From Trichomonas vaginalis G3 (lineage: Eukaryota > Parabasalia > Trichomonadida > Trichomonadidae), in assembly GCF_026262505.1 (NCBI RefSeq), contig NC_067205.1, positions 15,624,001 to 15,688,000 on the forward strand: a DNA stretch of 64,000 nt, in the 5' to 3' direction. The notes under the pieces are model-generated. The model was not told the origin of the DNA. It ran no database searches and worked only from the letters and a program-made list of their open reading frames with translations. The first letter of the stretch is position 1. The number at the start of each line of letters is the position of its first letter. A program made the position numbers and the translations under genes. Below, piece after piece: positions 28,805 to 39,885 of this stretch.

Positions 28805-29532
28805 AGAATAACTTGAAAGATAACGAAGTCAGTGCATAGTCTCTTAATGTTTAAACATATATGTCTCCATGTTTGACACATGATGACAACAGTATAGTTA
28901 TAATGTCTGACCTTAGTGATGAAGTTCGCTAATGGTGAACGTGGGTCATTCAATAAGTCATGACCACCATAATCGTCTAACACTAATAGAGAATTACTGG
29001 GATACTTTGTGAAAGGATATTTGTTCAACTTCTTTACAACATATATTGCAATCTTCTTATACTCAAACTTTCCATCAGGTTTCCTTAGTTGATGCTTTGT
29101 TAAGATGTGTTCCATCTCCTCTGAAATTTTTTCGAACTTACTTTGAACGAACTCAACAATAGCGTAATACTTTGCTTTCATCTTAACGTTCTTCATTAAA
29201 TAAGGCATAAGTTCTTTATCATCCTTTTTCAGTACTGGTGCTTTAACTTGACTCATAAATGTCTTCGCTGTTTTATCCATTGTTCCTGATGTTGCTGAGA
29301 TAACTATTGAGTCATAATATGGAGTATTAGTGAAGCGGTCTGTTATCATTATATGACGAATAACACCATATGTCTTACCTGAACCCATCTTACCGCAGTA
29401 GAAATAAACACCATTAGTACAAAATGGATAATCATCAGAAAATGGCATAATGAGTGCATTGTTTAGTTCTTTACTATTCTTACGTGCTCCATCATGAAGA
29501 ATCTTATCTACTTGATTAATAACTTTCTCCAT
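28801..29532 (-). CDS. Polinton genome-packaging ATPase (FtsK/HerA type)
   Basis: 243 codons from an ATG. Walker A is CGKMGSGKT (about residues 47-55), Walker B is LLVLDDYGGHDL (about 183-194), and a downstream sensor-type segment MCQTWRHI follows. This is the pattern of the adenovirus IVa2/A32-like packaging ATPases of Polintons, which push DNA into capsids. Slightly short for the family; the gene end looks interrupted. It is divergent from the gene at 29551, with 18 bp between starts. Confidence 0.88.
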   Translation of the reverse strand: MEKVINQVDKILHDGARKNSKELNNALIMPFSDDYPFCTNGVYFYCGKMGSGKTYGVIRHIMITDRFTNTPYYDSIVISATSGTMDKTAKTFMSQVKAPVLKKDDKELMPYLMKNVKMKAKYYAIVEFVQSKFEKISEEMEHILTKHQLRKPDGKFEYKKIAIYVVKKLNKYPFTKYPSNSLLVLDDYGGHDLLNDPRSPLANFITKVRHYNYTVVIMCQTWRHICLNIKRLCTDFVIFQVIL

Positions 29533-29550
29533 CTTTTAGTTACATATAAA

Positions 29551-30621
29551 ATGTCTAAATATGATGGATTATACTATGAACATGTTATGAATGATGGCAC
29601 GATAAGTGGTAATACAGTCTCATATAAATTACCGAGATACTTCATTGAATATCCTGCGTCAAAAGCTCTTGAGATAAGAAAGATAAGTCTTGAGCATCCA
29701 GACTTTGAGTTTCTTGCTATTCCATTAGAAATGACAGATTCATCAAAATCAGTGAAAAAAAGGTTTGACATGAGATATTACATAAAACCCAACATGACTA
29801 CACAGGAGTTGAATGAAGGTCTTATGGAAAAAATGACTGAGGCAAGTAGAGAATTTGTTGATTGTTACTATGATTCAAATGAAAATAAATTGAATGTATT
29901 AAGAAAAGGTACATCACCAATCATAACATTACCTTCATACAGTAGTATAGAAAAAAATGCCTTGAATTATAAATATGACATGTCCCTAGGAGATGTGTTG
30001 GATTTCATCACTGCGTTATTAGAAACCACTGAAACAGACACAACATCAAGAAAACCAGAGCTTGTTTGGGAAGATGACCATGGTAGAACATTCACGCAAA
30101 AAGTAATTCCATCGAAAGCAAAATTTTTAGACTTATGGGAAAAAAAATATATCTCGCGAATGCATGTATATTATAGTTTTACCATAGCAGATTTCACTGA
30201 CGAAAATGATAAAGATAAAAAAACATATAAGTACTTTGATGAGCTTTTCATAACTATAGCGAATATCAGGTTTATCCTTGAGCGAAAGGGCAAACCAACA
30301 TATAAATTTGTCGGTTATCAGATAAGAATAAATCCTCTCCTTGAGCCTTTAGTAACGTTGAGTAATATTGCTCATGATAACAAACAATTTATATGTAATG
30401 TGAATGAACAGCTTGTGCCACCAAAATTTTACGATATCACTGGTTATAAAGATGCACTCGTGTTTGAGTTTTATAAGCGCTTTTCATTCAAAAGAGTTGA
30501 AGAATCAACTGATGGTCAAAAAAAGGAATATTATGTAAAAGAACCATATGAAATTCCTAAAGACTCTAATATAATGGTTGAACTTATATTAGAGTCTGGT
30601 ACTCAATCTCAACATAAATAG
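29551..30621 (+). CDS. Polinton protein of unknown function, possibly structural
   Basis: 356 aa from the ATG at 29551; the open frame upstream has no ATG. It begins KYDGLYYEHVMNDGTISGN, loosely like the YYxxxMKDG motif of two other small proteins of the element. The rest is beta-rich globular sequence (KYFDELFITIANIRFILERK, then ALVFEFYKRFSFKRV). Its partner position to the ATPase suggests a structural or assembly role. No family recognised. Confidence 0.7.
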   Translation: MSKYDGLYYEHVMNDGTISGNTVSYKLPRYFIEYPASKALEIRKISLEHPDFEFLAIPLEMTDSSKSVKKRFDMRYYIKPNMTTQELNEGLMEKMTEASREFVDCYYDSNENKLNVLRKGTSPIITLPSYSSIEKNALNYKYDMSLGDVLDFITALLETTETDTTSRKPELVWEDDHGRTFTQKVIPSKAKFLDLWEKKYISRMHVYYSFTIADFTDENDKDKKTYKYFDELFITIANIRFILERKGKPTYKFVGYQIRINPLLEPLVTLSNIAHDNKQFICNVNEQLVPPKFYDITGYKDALVFEFYKRFSFKRVEESTDGQKKEYYVKEPYEIPKDSNIMVELILESGTQSQHK

Positions 30622-30754
30622 TTTACGTGACAGAATTTTTTTGACACGTAAAGTTTACATTTTAATGGAAGCGAACAACAGCTCCTGCTAAGCTCTTGCC
30701 ATCCAGAAGCCAGAGGTGACTGAAGAACAGTCCTCTGGCGACGAGGAAATATTG

Positions 30755-31147
30755 ATGGGTGGCGAGAGTCCGAAGACCGAGATCAAGATCCCAGATCTCG
30801 ATCACAAGCAAACGGCAAAGAAAACGGGTCCACGAGCTACTCCTCGAGAGCTACGTTTAATCAAGACCAGCCACAAGTATTTGAAGCAGCTGGAGGAGTC
30901 AAACGTAGCTCTCGAGGAACTAAAGCTCAAGCTGGCTGAAAAAGTAGAGGAAGCGAAAGGTAAAGAGCTCTACATCAGCCAGCTTGAGTATAAAGTTGAC
31001 TCTTATGCCAACGAGATCTGCGATCTTCGATCTCGTCTCAACCGTGTGGGACATGAGTCAGACAGCTGGCATGAAAGGTTCCTTAAGGCTGACACATCCT
31101 ACCATGAATTAAAGCGCGCCATAAGGAACTTAGCCACTGGCTTCTGA
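30755..31147 (+). CDS. Coiled-coil Polinton protein
   Basis: About 130 aa from the ATG at 30755; the frame also runs open upstream to a GTG at 30716. A charged N-terminus with a basic block (KKTGPRATPRELRLIKTSHK) is followed by a coiled coil (LEESNVALEELKLKLAEKVE) to near residue 100. The base composition is richer in G+C than its neighbours. Function unknown. Confidence 0.55.
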   Translation: MGGESPKTEIKIPDLDHKQTAKKTGPRATPRELRLIKTSHKYLKQLEESNVALEELKLKLAEKVEEAKGKELYISQLEYKVDSYANEICDLRSRLNRVGHESDSWHERFLKADTSYHELKRAIRNLATGF

Positions 31148-31400
31148 TCCCTCCTCTAAACCACGAATAAACACCTAATTTTACTACTATAACTCTTATT
31201 TTTACTCATATTACTCACATATATCCTCATATAACTTATAGTTCATTGTCACTCAGATCACGATCTTTGTGATCACGATCAACTTAGGAAAAGAGAAAAA
31301 GTATAAAAGTTAGTATAATTAATTGTTTAGTCTTAAGTAAGCTTATTGTTCATCAAGGAGTTGATGTAAGCGTTTCTTTGCCTCCGTGATCTGCTTCTTT
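31148..31400. other. Gene-free end of the Polinton
   Basis: AT-rich, with a partial palindrome GATCACGATC...TGATCACGATC near 31255-31283 and a short minus-strand coding-like remnant abutting the right TIR. No whole gene seen. Confidence 0.5.
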
Positions 31401-31707
31401 TATAAGCTTACAGTTAAGCCAACAGCAGAGTCTATTAAATATACTGAGAAACCAGTGTTATGCTTCTTACGTCACGTTTGCCTCTCCATACAGATTAAAC
31501 AGGTGGGACCACCTATCGTACTTCTCGACGATTATGATTTATCAGCCCCTGCTAGTGAATAAAGGTTAGTTTACATATGAACGTTTATTTTTACACATAT
31601 ATGCGTACATATGCGCGCCCGTATGGTGTCAGTTTTCTGTCACTTTTTTCATTGTGTCGGTGCCTGTAGCTGTAGGCTACAGGCGACGCACAATGTATAC
31701 TGTACTC
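31401..31707 (-). repeat. Polinton right terminal inverted repeat
   Basis: About 306 bp, inverse complement of 7426-7731. It contains a copy of the 3' end of the capsid-type gene and ends ...ACTGTACT. Confidence 0.93.
31640..31654 (+). promoter_or_regulatory. Outward-facing initiator-like box in right TIR
   Basis: TCACTTTTTTCATTG on the plus strand, the mirror of the box in the left TIR. It points into the flank, antisense to the Myb 5' part. Confidence 0.4.
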
Positions 31708-31713
31708 ATAATA
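31708..31713. repeat. Target site duplication, right copy (CATAAT)
   Basis: Identical to 7420-7425. Confidence 0.95.
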
Positions 31714-31784
31714 AGTTTTTCATCCTCTGAAGGGGTGAAAACCTTTCTTTTAGATTTTTGTGCAAAGTCAATGCTGCTCGACAT
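31708..31784 (-). pseudogene. Myb-like gene, 5' part, interrupted by the Polinton
   Basis: On the minus strand an ATG at 31784 is followed by about 25 codons. They include the start of a Myb repeat like SPKEDEKLIML of the gene at 45237. The remaining coding part is at 6997-7425, beyond the Polinton. The upstream flank has a T-rich stretch ending ATTTTTTC before the ATG, compatible with an initiator. I did not verify the reading frame base by base, so an extra small lesion cannot be excluded. Confidence 0.75.
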
Positions 31785-32875
31785 GAAAAAATGGAAATGT
31801 TTCTAAGATTGAAGGACCAAATAGAAATTACAATGCATTCAATTATTGAAATATACTGTATGATAGGAAAAGTTATTATTATTTCTTTATTACAATTAGG
31901 AATAAGAATAAGCTTTTGAGAATATTAGCGGTTCCCATTCAAATCGAAATCTAGGTTATATTTTGTGATGACATTCAATTCTTGTAGTAAGAAATCAAAA
32001 AGTTATATCATTGTTAGTAGAAGAAGCCCCGAAATTGTATAATTTGAGGGGAAAAAATGAAAATAGATAATTATATTTCATTGCAATAAATAAGTAGGAT
32101 ATGTTATAAAACCAAGCAAAAAATCTACATTCAATTATGTTAGGACTTTTTTACGCCAGAATGAAATCTATGCTAAAAATGCTTCTGTATATGATGATAA
32201 TATAGGGAAACATAAAAAAATTTTTATTTTTTGTGAATAAATGAGATAGTTCTCAATTAGAATTCTTGTGAATTATAAATAATTGTATGAGCTATGCTGA
32301 ATCGAATTTAATAATATTAATATGTAACAAGAAATTGAAAGAAATTTCTCAAAATTTTGAAAGTGAAATTACCGTGCTTTATCGATTGTTGAATATTGAA
32401 AAAGATATTACAGCGATTAAAAAAGTTGTAATTTTTTGTTGTTTTTTGTAAACCGTATTTTTCGATAGAGAACATTTTCGTCTAAAGAATAAAATCAATG
32501 CAAATTCTTAATTTTTTGGTACGCCCATGCCTGTATTCAAAAAATCGTGACATTCAAATTAATCAAATTTTAGTTTGATAAGTTATAATTATTGTTATAT
32601 GCTATCCTGTCATATCCTGTTTAATGCATTTTAAATTGACTGCGTTAAATCAATGGAGAATTAAAAAATCGAAATTTTACTAATTTAGATAATAATAAAT
32701 CTTTATACGTCATTTAGTGTATCATCTATCAACCCCAAATTCATGGTCGATGGAATGTTTTATTCATATATCGAATAATATTATTTAGACATGTATTGTA
32801 TTCAAGAACTAAATATATAATAGATTAAGTAAATATACGCCATGCTGAATTATCCAAAAATGATAAATTCTTATC
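31785..32875. other. Intergenic, upstream of the interrupted Myb gene
   Basis: AT-rich; no gene, RNA gene or repeat recognised. Confidence 0.5.
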
Positions 32876-32984
32876 TTCACCTTACAGTATGGGGGGTTTT
32901 AACGTGGATTTTGTTTTAGCGTGGAACCGTTTTTTGACCGTAGAGGTCGAAGGTTCAAATCCAGATTTTCAATTTTTTTCAAGT

Positions 32985-33107
32985 TGCATCTCAATGAAAA
33001 TCCACGCTAAAACAGTCTAGCGTTATCTGCAAGTCCTACGAACAGGATCTCGGCGGATATAATATCAAATACATGTATGGATGCATATATATGAAATACT
33101 AATAAAA
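32985..33107 (+). repeat. 123-bp dispersed repeat, copy a
   Basis: Begins TGCATCTCAATGAAAATCC and ends ATACTAATAAAA; near-identical to 35827-35950 and inverted at about 36233-36316. It includes the motif TCCACGCTAAAAC also present in the transposon ends. Confidence 0.85.
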
Positions 33108-33545
33108 TTGATGTTTATTAAAAAATATTATAATTTATTTCTTCTAAAGTTTTTATTTTATAGATTAATACATAATATCAATCTATATTGTATATCATTT
33201 TATCATTCAAAAGGAATAATAATATCAAATTAAAATTAGATCATTGTTTTTCTGAGCAAGAATGTCAAACATTGAAAATAATGTTTATTTATTTCAATTA
33301 TAAACTAATTATACGATAAATATTCCCATTTATGCATTCTATTTTCTGCATTTAAGAAGATCACAACATATTTGACTAACATTAATAGTTTAGTGTAATA
33401 AATCTATACAAGTTCTGAGTATTTGTGATTCACACACTTTTTCATGTAAATTGCAGACTATTACAAAGAATCTTATTATAATGTATTAACTTTTGAGATA
33501 TTGTGATGAAATATTTATATATTTCAATCATAATTAGGTATGACA

Positions 33546-35767
33546 TAAGGGTTTCGTTTTGCGAAAAAAACGTACAATACGCAATTTCGCTAAAAAAACA
33601 TTTAGCTAGCAATTTCGACCTTTGACTCCACTCAAGACGTCACTTTTTTAATTTTGCGGTATCATATTTTTGGAAAATCTTTATGAATATTATATAAAAA
33701 GTCTCTTTAATATCTATATTTCATATTTTTATCGATTTTTAAAGTTTTTGCGAAAAGTATTCAATTATTTTTGCTATTTGGTCGGGTAAATGTCAGATTT
33801 GCGACATTTTCTGATATGATATTCAGATTCTACGTTGATAATGTAATAAACAGAAATTCATCAAAAGTGACAGCTCTCAATTTTTTGACATTTGTAAATT
33901 CTAAATTGAATGAGAAAAATGAAATAATACTAAGCATAATACAATATTCTAGATTTAATTATAATTAGGAAAAAGTTAGTTTTGAGAGTACTTTTCATAG
34001 GCATATAGAATGAAATCTTCTGAAAAATAATATCACATAAACTCATATTATTTTCTAATATATAACTATTTTATATAAAAATCAAATTCAATGATCTTAA
34101 AAGCGAAGGATAAACCTCAAAATTTACGAATATAATGAGTGGGAATATAATGCTTATCTATCATAAAACCATATGAAATATCAATTTTTGCTTTACGCCT
34201 AATTTTTGACGACAATTAGCAAAAAATGTTAAATGTTAACACTCAGTCCATTTGAATATGAAAAATAAAATTGACTTTGATTAAATGTTTTTATTTATCA
34301 TGCAATTCTTCTTGCGACCAAAGATTTGAATAAAAGTTCAAAAAAAAAGATAGCTTAAAAAATAATATACGGTAGTGTTTACTAATAGATGAATAGTATA
34401 TAAATTCTATTAAAATGGATTTGATCCAAAAAAATATAAAACCAAAAATAATTGTTATAATTTAAATGAAGAAGTAATTTAAAACGATTTTATTTATGAT
34501 CAAATTTTATATATTTTTTGGATCAAATCCATTTTAATAGAATTTATATACTATTCATCTATTAGTAAACACTACCGTATATTATTTTTTAAGCTATCTT
34601 TTTTTTTGAACTTTTATTCAAATCTTTGGTCGCAAGAAGAATTGCATGATAAATAAAAACATTTAATCAAAGTCAATTTTATTTTTCATATTCAAATGGA
34701 CTGAGTGTTAACATTTAACATTTTTTGCTAATTGTCGTCAAAAATTAGGCGTAAAGCAAAAATTGATATTTCATATGGTTTTATGATAGATAAGCATTAT
34801 ATTCCCACTCATTATATTCGTAAATTTTGAGGTTTATCCTTCGCTTTTAAGATCATTGAATTTGATTTTTATATAAAATAGTTATATATTAGAAAATAAT
34901 ATGAGTTTATGTGATATTATTTTTCAGAAGATTTTGTGTTCTTCTTCAAAATTTTATTTTTTTTTATTAAAAAGAATCTTTACAAAATATACATTTACTT
35001 TAATTAATATTTAAAAACGTGCTCTATCAAAAGTTCCAAAAATTCAATATTTTAGCTTTTCTGAGGTGTCACTTTTGATGAATTTCTGTTTACAACAAAT
35101 TATGCATTATAGAGATTAAAAATCTGATTTGTGAAAACATCTCATCAGTTTCTAGCTAATTCAAAAATCTTTACTATCTTATTCGATTAAAATGAAAAGG
35201 GAATAGTTTCATTATGCTTTAAATGACAGCCTTATAATATAATCATAGTTTTCGCTCAATATGCAGCATTTTTTTTCGAAATCTATGGTCAATATCCTAA
35301 ATACTGATTGCTTTGCATTTATATCTCTTACATTTTCTATACCCACATCACTATTCATTGCTATTCCTATCTTTTTCATTTTTGTTTGTTTCTCATAATT
35401 TCTCAAAAAACATGATAACTTGATATTTGTAAATATCATACTTTATAACGTAAATAAGAACTTGACCTATTAAGAAAAGCAGTAATGAAAAGAAAATCTG
35501 AAATTCATAAAAATTACAAGTTTCTGATGACAATTAGCTTAATTAAACCAGGTACAAGATTATATAATTGTATTTTCTATCCAATTATCCATATAATATC
35601 TTATCCAGAAAAAAAAACTTGATCAATACCAAATGATTTTTTAACTAGTAAATAAAGTATTTTCTTTACACACACATTGTATATCATAGTTTTTTTTTTT
35701 GGTTTCGCAAAACATCCAAAAACAAATATGCTATAAAAGTGACAATTTTAGCAAAACGAAACCCTTA
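33546..35767. mobile_element. Nested element with TAAGGGTTTCGTTTTGC ends
   Basis: Terminal inverted repeat TAAGGGTTTCGTTTTGC at 33546 and its inverse ending at 35767. A 7-bp direct duplication TATGACA flanks it (33539-33545, 35768-35774). No transposase frame found. Most of its middle is a long inverted repeat (34013-34934). Confidence 0.7.
34013..34934. repeat. Long near-perfect inverted repeat, arms about 420 bp
   Basis: Arms about 34013-34434 and 34511-34934 with a spacer of about 75 bp; few or no mismatches by eye. A second inverted pair (ACAGAAATTCATCAAAAGTG near 33851 and its inverse near 35070) lies outside it. Confidence 0.9.
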
Positions 35768-35776
35768 TATGACATG

Positions 35777-36365
35777 ATATTTATCATATAAATATCTACG
35801 AAAATTTACTTTAATATGTTTCTAGATGCATCTCAATGAAAATCCACGCTAAAACAGTCTAACGTTATCTGCAAGTCCTACGAACAGGATCTCGGCGGAT
35901 ATAATATCAAATACATGTATGGATGCATATATATGAAATACTAATAAAAATAATGTTAATTAAAAATTATGATTAAATTTTTCATCAAACTTCTTATTTT
36001 ATTATAATATCAATTTTTACATAATAATGTATTTATTATTTCTTCAATCAAAAGTCTTAGCTGGCAATGTATTTAAATTTATTTTTTTGATTAAAATGAT
36101 ATTAAATCAAAATATTGATATATAATGTCAATGTTAATAAACGATATGATAAATTAGGTAATATAGTATTTTTATAATTGATACATAGTGAGTTATGTTA
36201 AATTTGCTTAAATATATATCTACACATGCATGTGATATTATATCCGCCGAGATCCTGTTCGTAGGACTTGCAGATAACGTTAGACTGTTTTAGCGTGGAT
36301 TTTCATTGAGATGCATCTAGAAACATATTAAAGTAAATTTTCATAGATATTTATATGATAAATAT
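35777..36365. mobile_element. Palindromic (foldback) element, arms about 135 bp
   Basis: Left arm about 35777-35915 and right arm about 36230-36365 are inverse complements (ATATTTATCATATAAATATC at the tip). Both arms contain the dispersed repeat also found at 32985. No coding sequence. It looks like a foldback-type relic. Confidence 0.65.
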
Positions 36366-38443
36366 AGTTTAATTCTTAGGTTTAATTTTGTATAATAATT
36401 GTTTCATTAAATATCCTATTGATGTTAAATTATTTTTCAGATTTTCTTCATTACCATTAATTGTCGATAAAACAGTTTAGATTTTCTTGATAATCATCAT
36501 ATAATCTATCATGCATCCATTAAAAGCAACAGAATCTATACATTTCAAAATGATTCAATTTCAAATGCCAAAAATATAATTTTAAATCAAGATAGTATAA
36601 TATTTATTGTGTTTATGAAAAAATATTTGTTTGACTATACATTGCTATTCGGGATTCATGGTTCTTGGATTTGTATTATATATATAATTTTTAATTGTAT
36701 CTTTATTATACAGAAGAGTGTTGCCGACAATTAAATTTTGTTGATGAATTAAAAGATATTCCTATATTAGATTGAACTGGATGTTTGTAAGTATTCGATA
36801 TCAAATAAAATATATATGCATCTAGGAACTAGATCACAGCAGATATAATATTATGTACATGCATAGATATACAGGTTTGATATGATAGTGCTTACAATGC
36901 TTATTGAAGTATGGTATAAAATTATTCTTTCAAAATTCTGATGTTTTAGATGAAAATAGATTCAAGTAATATAGTTCTTGTTAACCCATTTATTAAAATA
37001 CAAAAACATAATAATCAAAAAATTAATTTCAAATAAATCAAGTGTAATCATTAATAGAAACTATGCATTTAATATCGTCATCTATATCTTAATTGATGTG
37101 CCATAGAAATATCTAAATAAACTATAAGTATAAGCCTAATTCTTAAGAATTATCTAAAAATTATTGTGTTAGAACAAGGTAATTGTTTAAAATATGTTTA
37201 TGTATAACAGAGATATAATAAAATCAATTTGTAATAGAATGCAAGCATTTGGATAAATAATTTTTCTAGCTTCGATTTTGAAGAGATAATACTGCGATCA
37301 TGGTAGAAAATTTATTTTAATGCGCTCTAACCCCAGAATTGTCTCAGAACTGCCAAATTGTAAAAATATTTATATTTATAACATAAGTTTTAACCTTCGA
37401 TCTTGATTGGATATAATGACTGGTACTATGCGATTATGTGTGAACTTGTTTTTTGTGCATAGAATCTTAGGAGCAGCTGAAAAAGCTTTTTCCACGCTAA
37501 AACTTTTTTCCACGTTAAAAACCCCCATACTGTTCACCTTAGAATTTGAACGAATAAAACATTAATTCAAATTGAAATGCACACGTATGTGTTGTTAAGG
37601 GTGCACACGAGAGGATCATGTAAACTTCAGAATTTAGAACCTTATTTTTAGGCATTATCTTGGCTACCTATTTAGGCTCGAAAAGCAAAAAATATCAAAA
37701 AATACAACTTGAGTCCATTATGACCCTTTCATGGAGGTAGTTTTTATCCGCTAGTATTTTCCCTTTGAATCTCTTTACAATTCGAAATCAAATTCAAAAC
37801 TCAGTAGAAGAAAGGAAGAATCGACTTACTACGGTTGTAATACGAATAAATACATATATTTAATTATTTTTATTTACATAATAATTGTTTGAAGCTCATA
37901 TTCCATCAAATTTTTAAATAAAAACATTAAAATGTTGAAAATGTTCATATATTTTAATAGGGTTTTGGCACTTTATTGAGGAATTACTACATACATAGTC
38001 GAACTGAACTTGATATTTTGAAATTTAAATTATTTATCAAAATTAAAATTTAACTTGAAATTTATAATTATTTAGTCATATTTTGCATAATTCTAAGTAG
38101 ATTTTGTAAAAAATCAAGAAAGAAAAATTTTAACGTGCTTTATTTTTTCTTTTTTATAATAATACATATTATTATATAATTAACATATTCATAATGTTTC
38201 ACCCTTTCAAAAATATAATCCTCCTCCTCTCAAATAAACGTACATACGGGTGGCCTCTTTTTTCAAAAAATTAAAATTTGAAATTTTGGGCTCAAATATT
38301 AGAGATTTTTTCAACCTTCAACGATATATGTTGTCTATATCAGATCTCCTTTCTTTTTGATACTTAACATTGTTCCTAAATCTAGGGATGCGACGGTTTT
38401 ACGCCATGACCGTTTAAAAATAGAATAATACGCCATTTTTGGG

Positions 38444-38480
38444 GCCGAATGGCGGGTACTTTGTACCCGCCATTCGGCCG
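38444..38480. repeat. Perfect 17-bp hairpin
   Basis: GGCCGAATGGCGGGTAC, loop TTT, then the exact inverse complement. GC-rich in AT-rich surroundings. Confidence 0.95.
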
Positions 38481-38697
38481 AATAACAAAACAATACAAAA
38501 TTATCGCCGTCCTTTTTTTTTCTTTCTTTCTCTTTTTTTTTTTCCTCTCTCTCTCTTTCTTTTCTCTTTCCTCTTTTTACTCCTCTTTCTCTTTTCATCA
38601 TTAAACGTAGAAAGATATATTAATATTATTTTAAAATTAAAAAAAATAAAGAAAGTATAATAAGTAATTATTTAGTTATCGATATATATATGTAAAG

Positions 38698-39115
38698 TGA
38701 TAATCTGAGGATAATCTGAGGATAATCTGAGGAGGAGTCTGAGGATTAGACCGAGGAGTAGTTTGAGGAGTTTGATGATAATCTGAGGAGTTTGAGGAGT
38801 AGTCTGAGGAGTTTGAGGATAATCTGAGGAGGAGTCTGAGGATAATCTGAGGAGTAGTCTGAGGATAATCTGAGGAGGAGTCTGAGGATAATCTGAGGAG
38901 TAGTTTCAGGAGTAGTCTGAGGACTAGTCTCAGGACTAGTCTGATGAGGAGGACTCTAAGGAGTAGTCTGAAGAGTAGTCTCAGGAGGAAGATCTGAGGA
39001 GTAGTCTGATGAGGAGGGGTCTAAGGAGTAGTCTGAGGATGATGAGTAATCTGATAAGGAGTAGTCTGAGGATGATCTGAGGATAACCTGATGACTAGTC
39101 TAGGAGTGGTCTAAT
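38698..39115. repeat. 12-bp minisatellite (GTAGTCTGAGGA / GATAATCTGAGGA)
   Basis: Tandem, variable copies of TCTGAGGA-based units of about 12-15 bp over roughly 400 bp. Confidence 0.9.
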
Positions 39116-39885
39116 AAAAATGTAAAATATTTTCAAAGAAAAAATTCTATGAATTTTATATTTTAATTCTTAGCATTATACTGAATAAAATAAACATAAA
39201 TATCAAAATTTGAAATTGAACACGCCAAAAAATTGATAATACACATTCAATATTTTGTAAGTGGCGTACATTTTGAATACTCACCATACGCCTTGGAGTT
39301 CTCAATTTTGAATTCGCCTTTATTTGGGCGACCTCAGAAAAATACGCCATTAAGAAAATATTGTATGAGATTTTAAATTTGAACACGCTCTACCTTAAGG
39401 AATTAAATTTATTAAGATATATTTATATATAATAAACGATTATTTAAAAAAAAGTATTTCATCGCTTATGTAAGTTTCAAAAAAATCACGAAAATAAAAA
39501 AATCAAGATTAAAATTTTATTTTTAATTTTTGAATTTCTCAAATGGCGAAATTTTTGGGCGAACAAAAAAAAATGTACGCCCGGTCAAATGGCGTGTTTA
39601 ACGCATCCCTAAACATTGTTCCTAAATCTTAGCCGTTAAGGCTGTTCTGAAAATGTTTTTTTTTCGAAAAAATTCGAAAAAAATTCTTAAAATTCAAAAA
39701 TCCCTTAATTCCTGAGGATTTTGGAAAAAAGTTTTTACATGAACATGTGTATATTATATGAAGTATATTGATAAGGTAAAAATCAAATTCTATTGCATAT
39801 TCATCGAGAAAATAAACTAACGAATCCCTCAAAATTGAGAGGGTAATCCTCCTCCTCTCAAATAAACGTACATACGGGTGCACCC

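Larger units (their letters stand above)
7426..31707. mobile_element. Polinton/Maverick, about 24.3 kb
   Basis: The element starts AGTACAGTATAC and ends with its inverse complement. It has terminal inverted repeats of about 306 bp and a perfect 6-bp target duplication. It encodes the family set: protein-primed DNA polymerase B, rve integrase, packaging ATPase and capsid-type proteins. It also has a fibre-like protein, a DNA adenine methyltransferase and many small unknown proteins. I did not recognise a maturation protease. The near-identical ends and perfect duplication point to a recent insertion. It looks close to whole; about three or four genes look interrupted. It sits inside a host Myb gene. 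Confidence 0.95.
32885..37532. mobile_element. Mutator-like DNA transposon relic, non-autonomous
   Basis: Ends are inverted repeats of about 41 bp: CAGTATGGGGG, AACGTGG and TTTTAGCGTGGA at 32885-32925, matched in inverse at 37491-37532. A perfect 9-bp direct duplication TTCACCTTA flanks it (32876-32884 and 37533-37541). A 9-bp duplication is typical of Mutator-like elements. No transposase frame is present. It contains at least two further elements (33546-35767 and 35777-36365). Confidence 0.8.
38384..39610. mobile_element. Nested element with AGGGATGCG ends and 18-bp duplication
   Basis: Begins AGGGATGCG and ends CGCATCCCT. AACATTGTTCCTAAATCT occurs on both sides (38366-38383 and 39612-39629), while the uninterrupted copy 2 has it once. 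It contains a perfect hairpin, a polypyrimidine run (about 38510-38600), a 12-bp minisatellite and scattered ACGCCAT(T) motifs. No convincing ORF. Confidence 0.75.
37599..39885 (+). mobile_element. TTAA-flanked element, copy 1, split by an insertion
   Basis: GGGTGCAC ends inside TTAA on both sides (37595-37598 and 39886-39889), the target pattern of piggyBac-like transposons. Without the nested element (38384-39610 plus its duplication) it matches the inverse of copy 2 (41567-42607) along its length. No transposase frame, so non-autonomous. Confidence 0.75.

Noticed and set aside
32930-32960. tRNA-like segment with a GGTTCAAATCC B-box match
   Set aside because: The T-stem does not pair beyond two bases and no acceptor or D-arm can be built around it; it is likely chance within the Mutator-like element end.
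38335-38660. Lys/Glu- or Phe-rich ORFs over the polypyrimidine run
   Set aside because: Low-complexity translation of a T/C-rich tract in a transposon relic.
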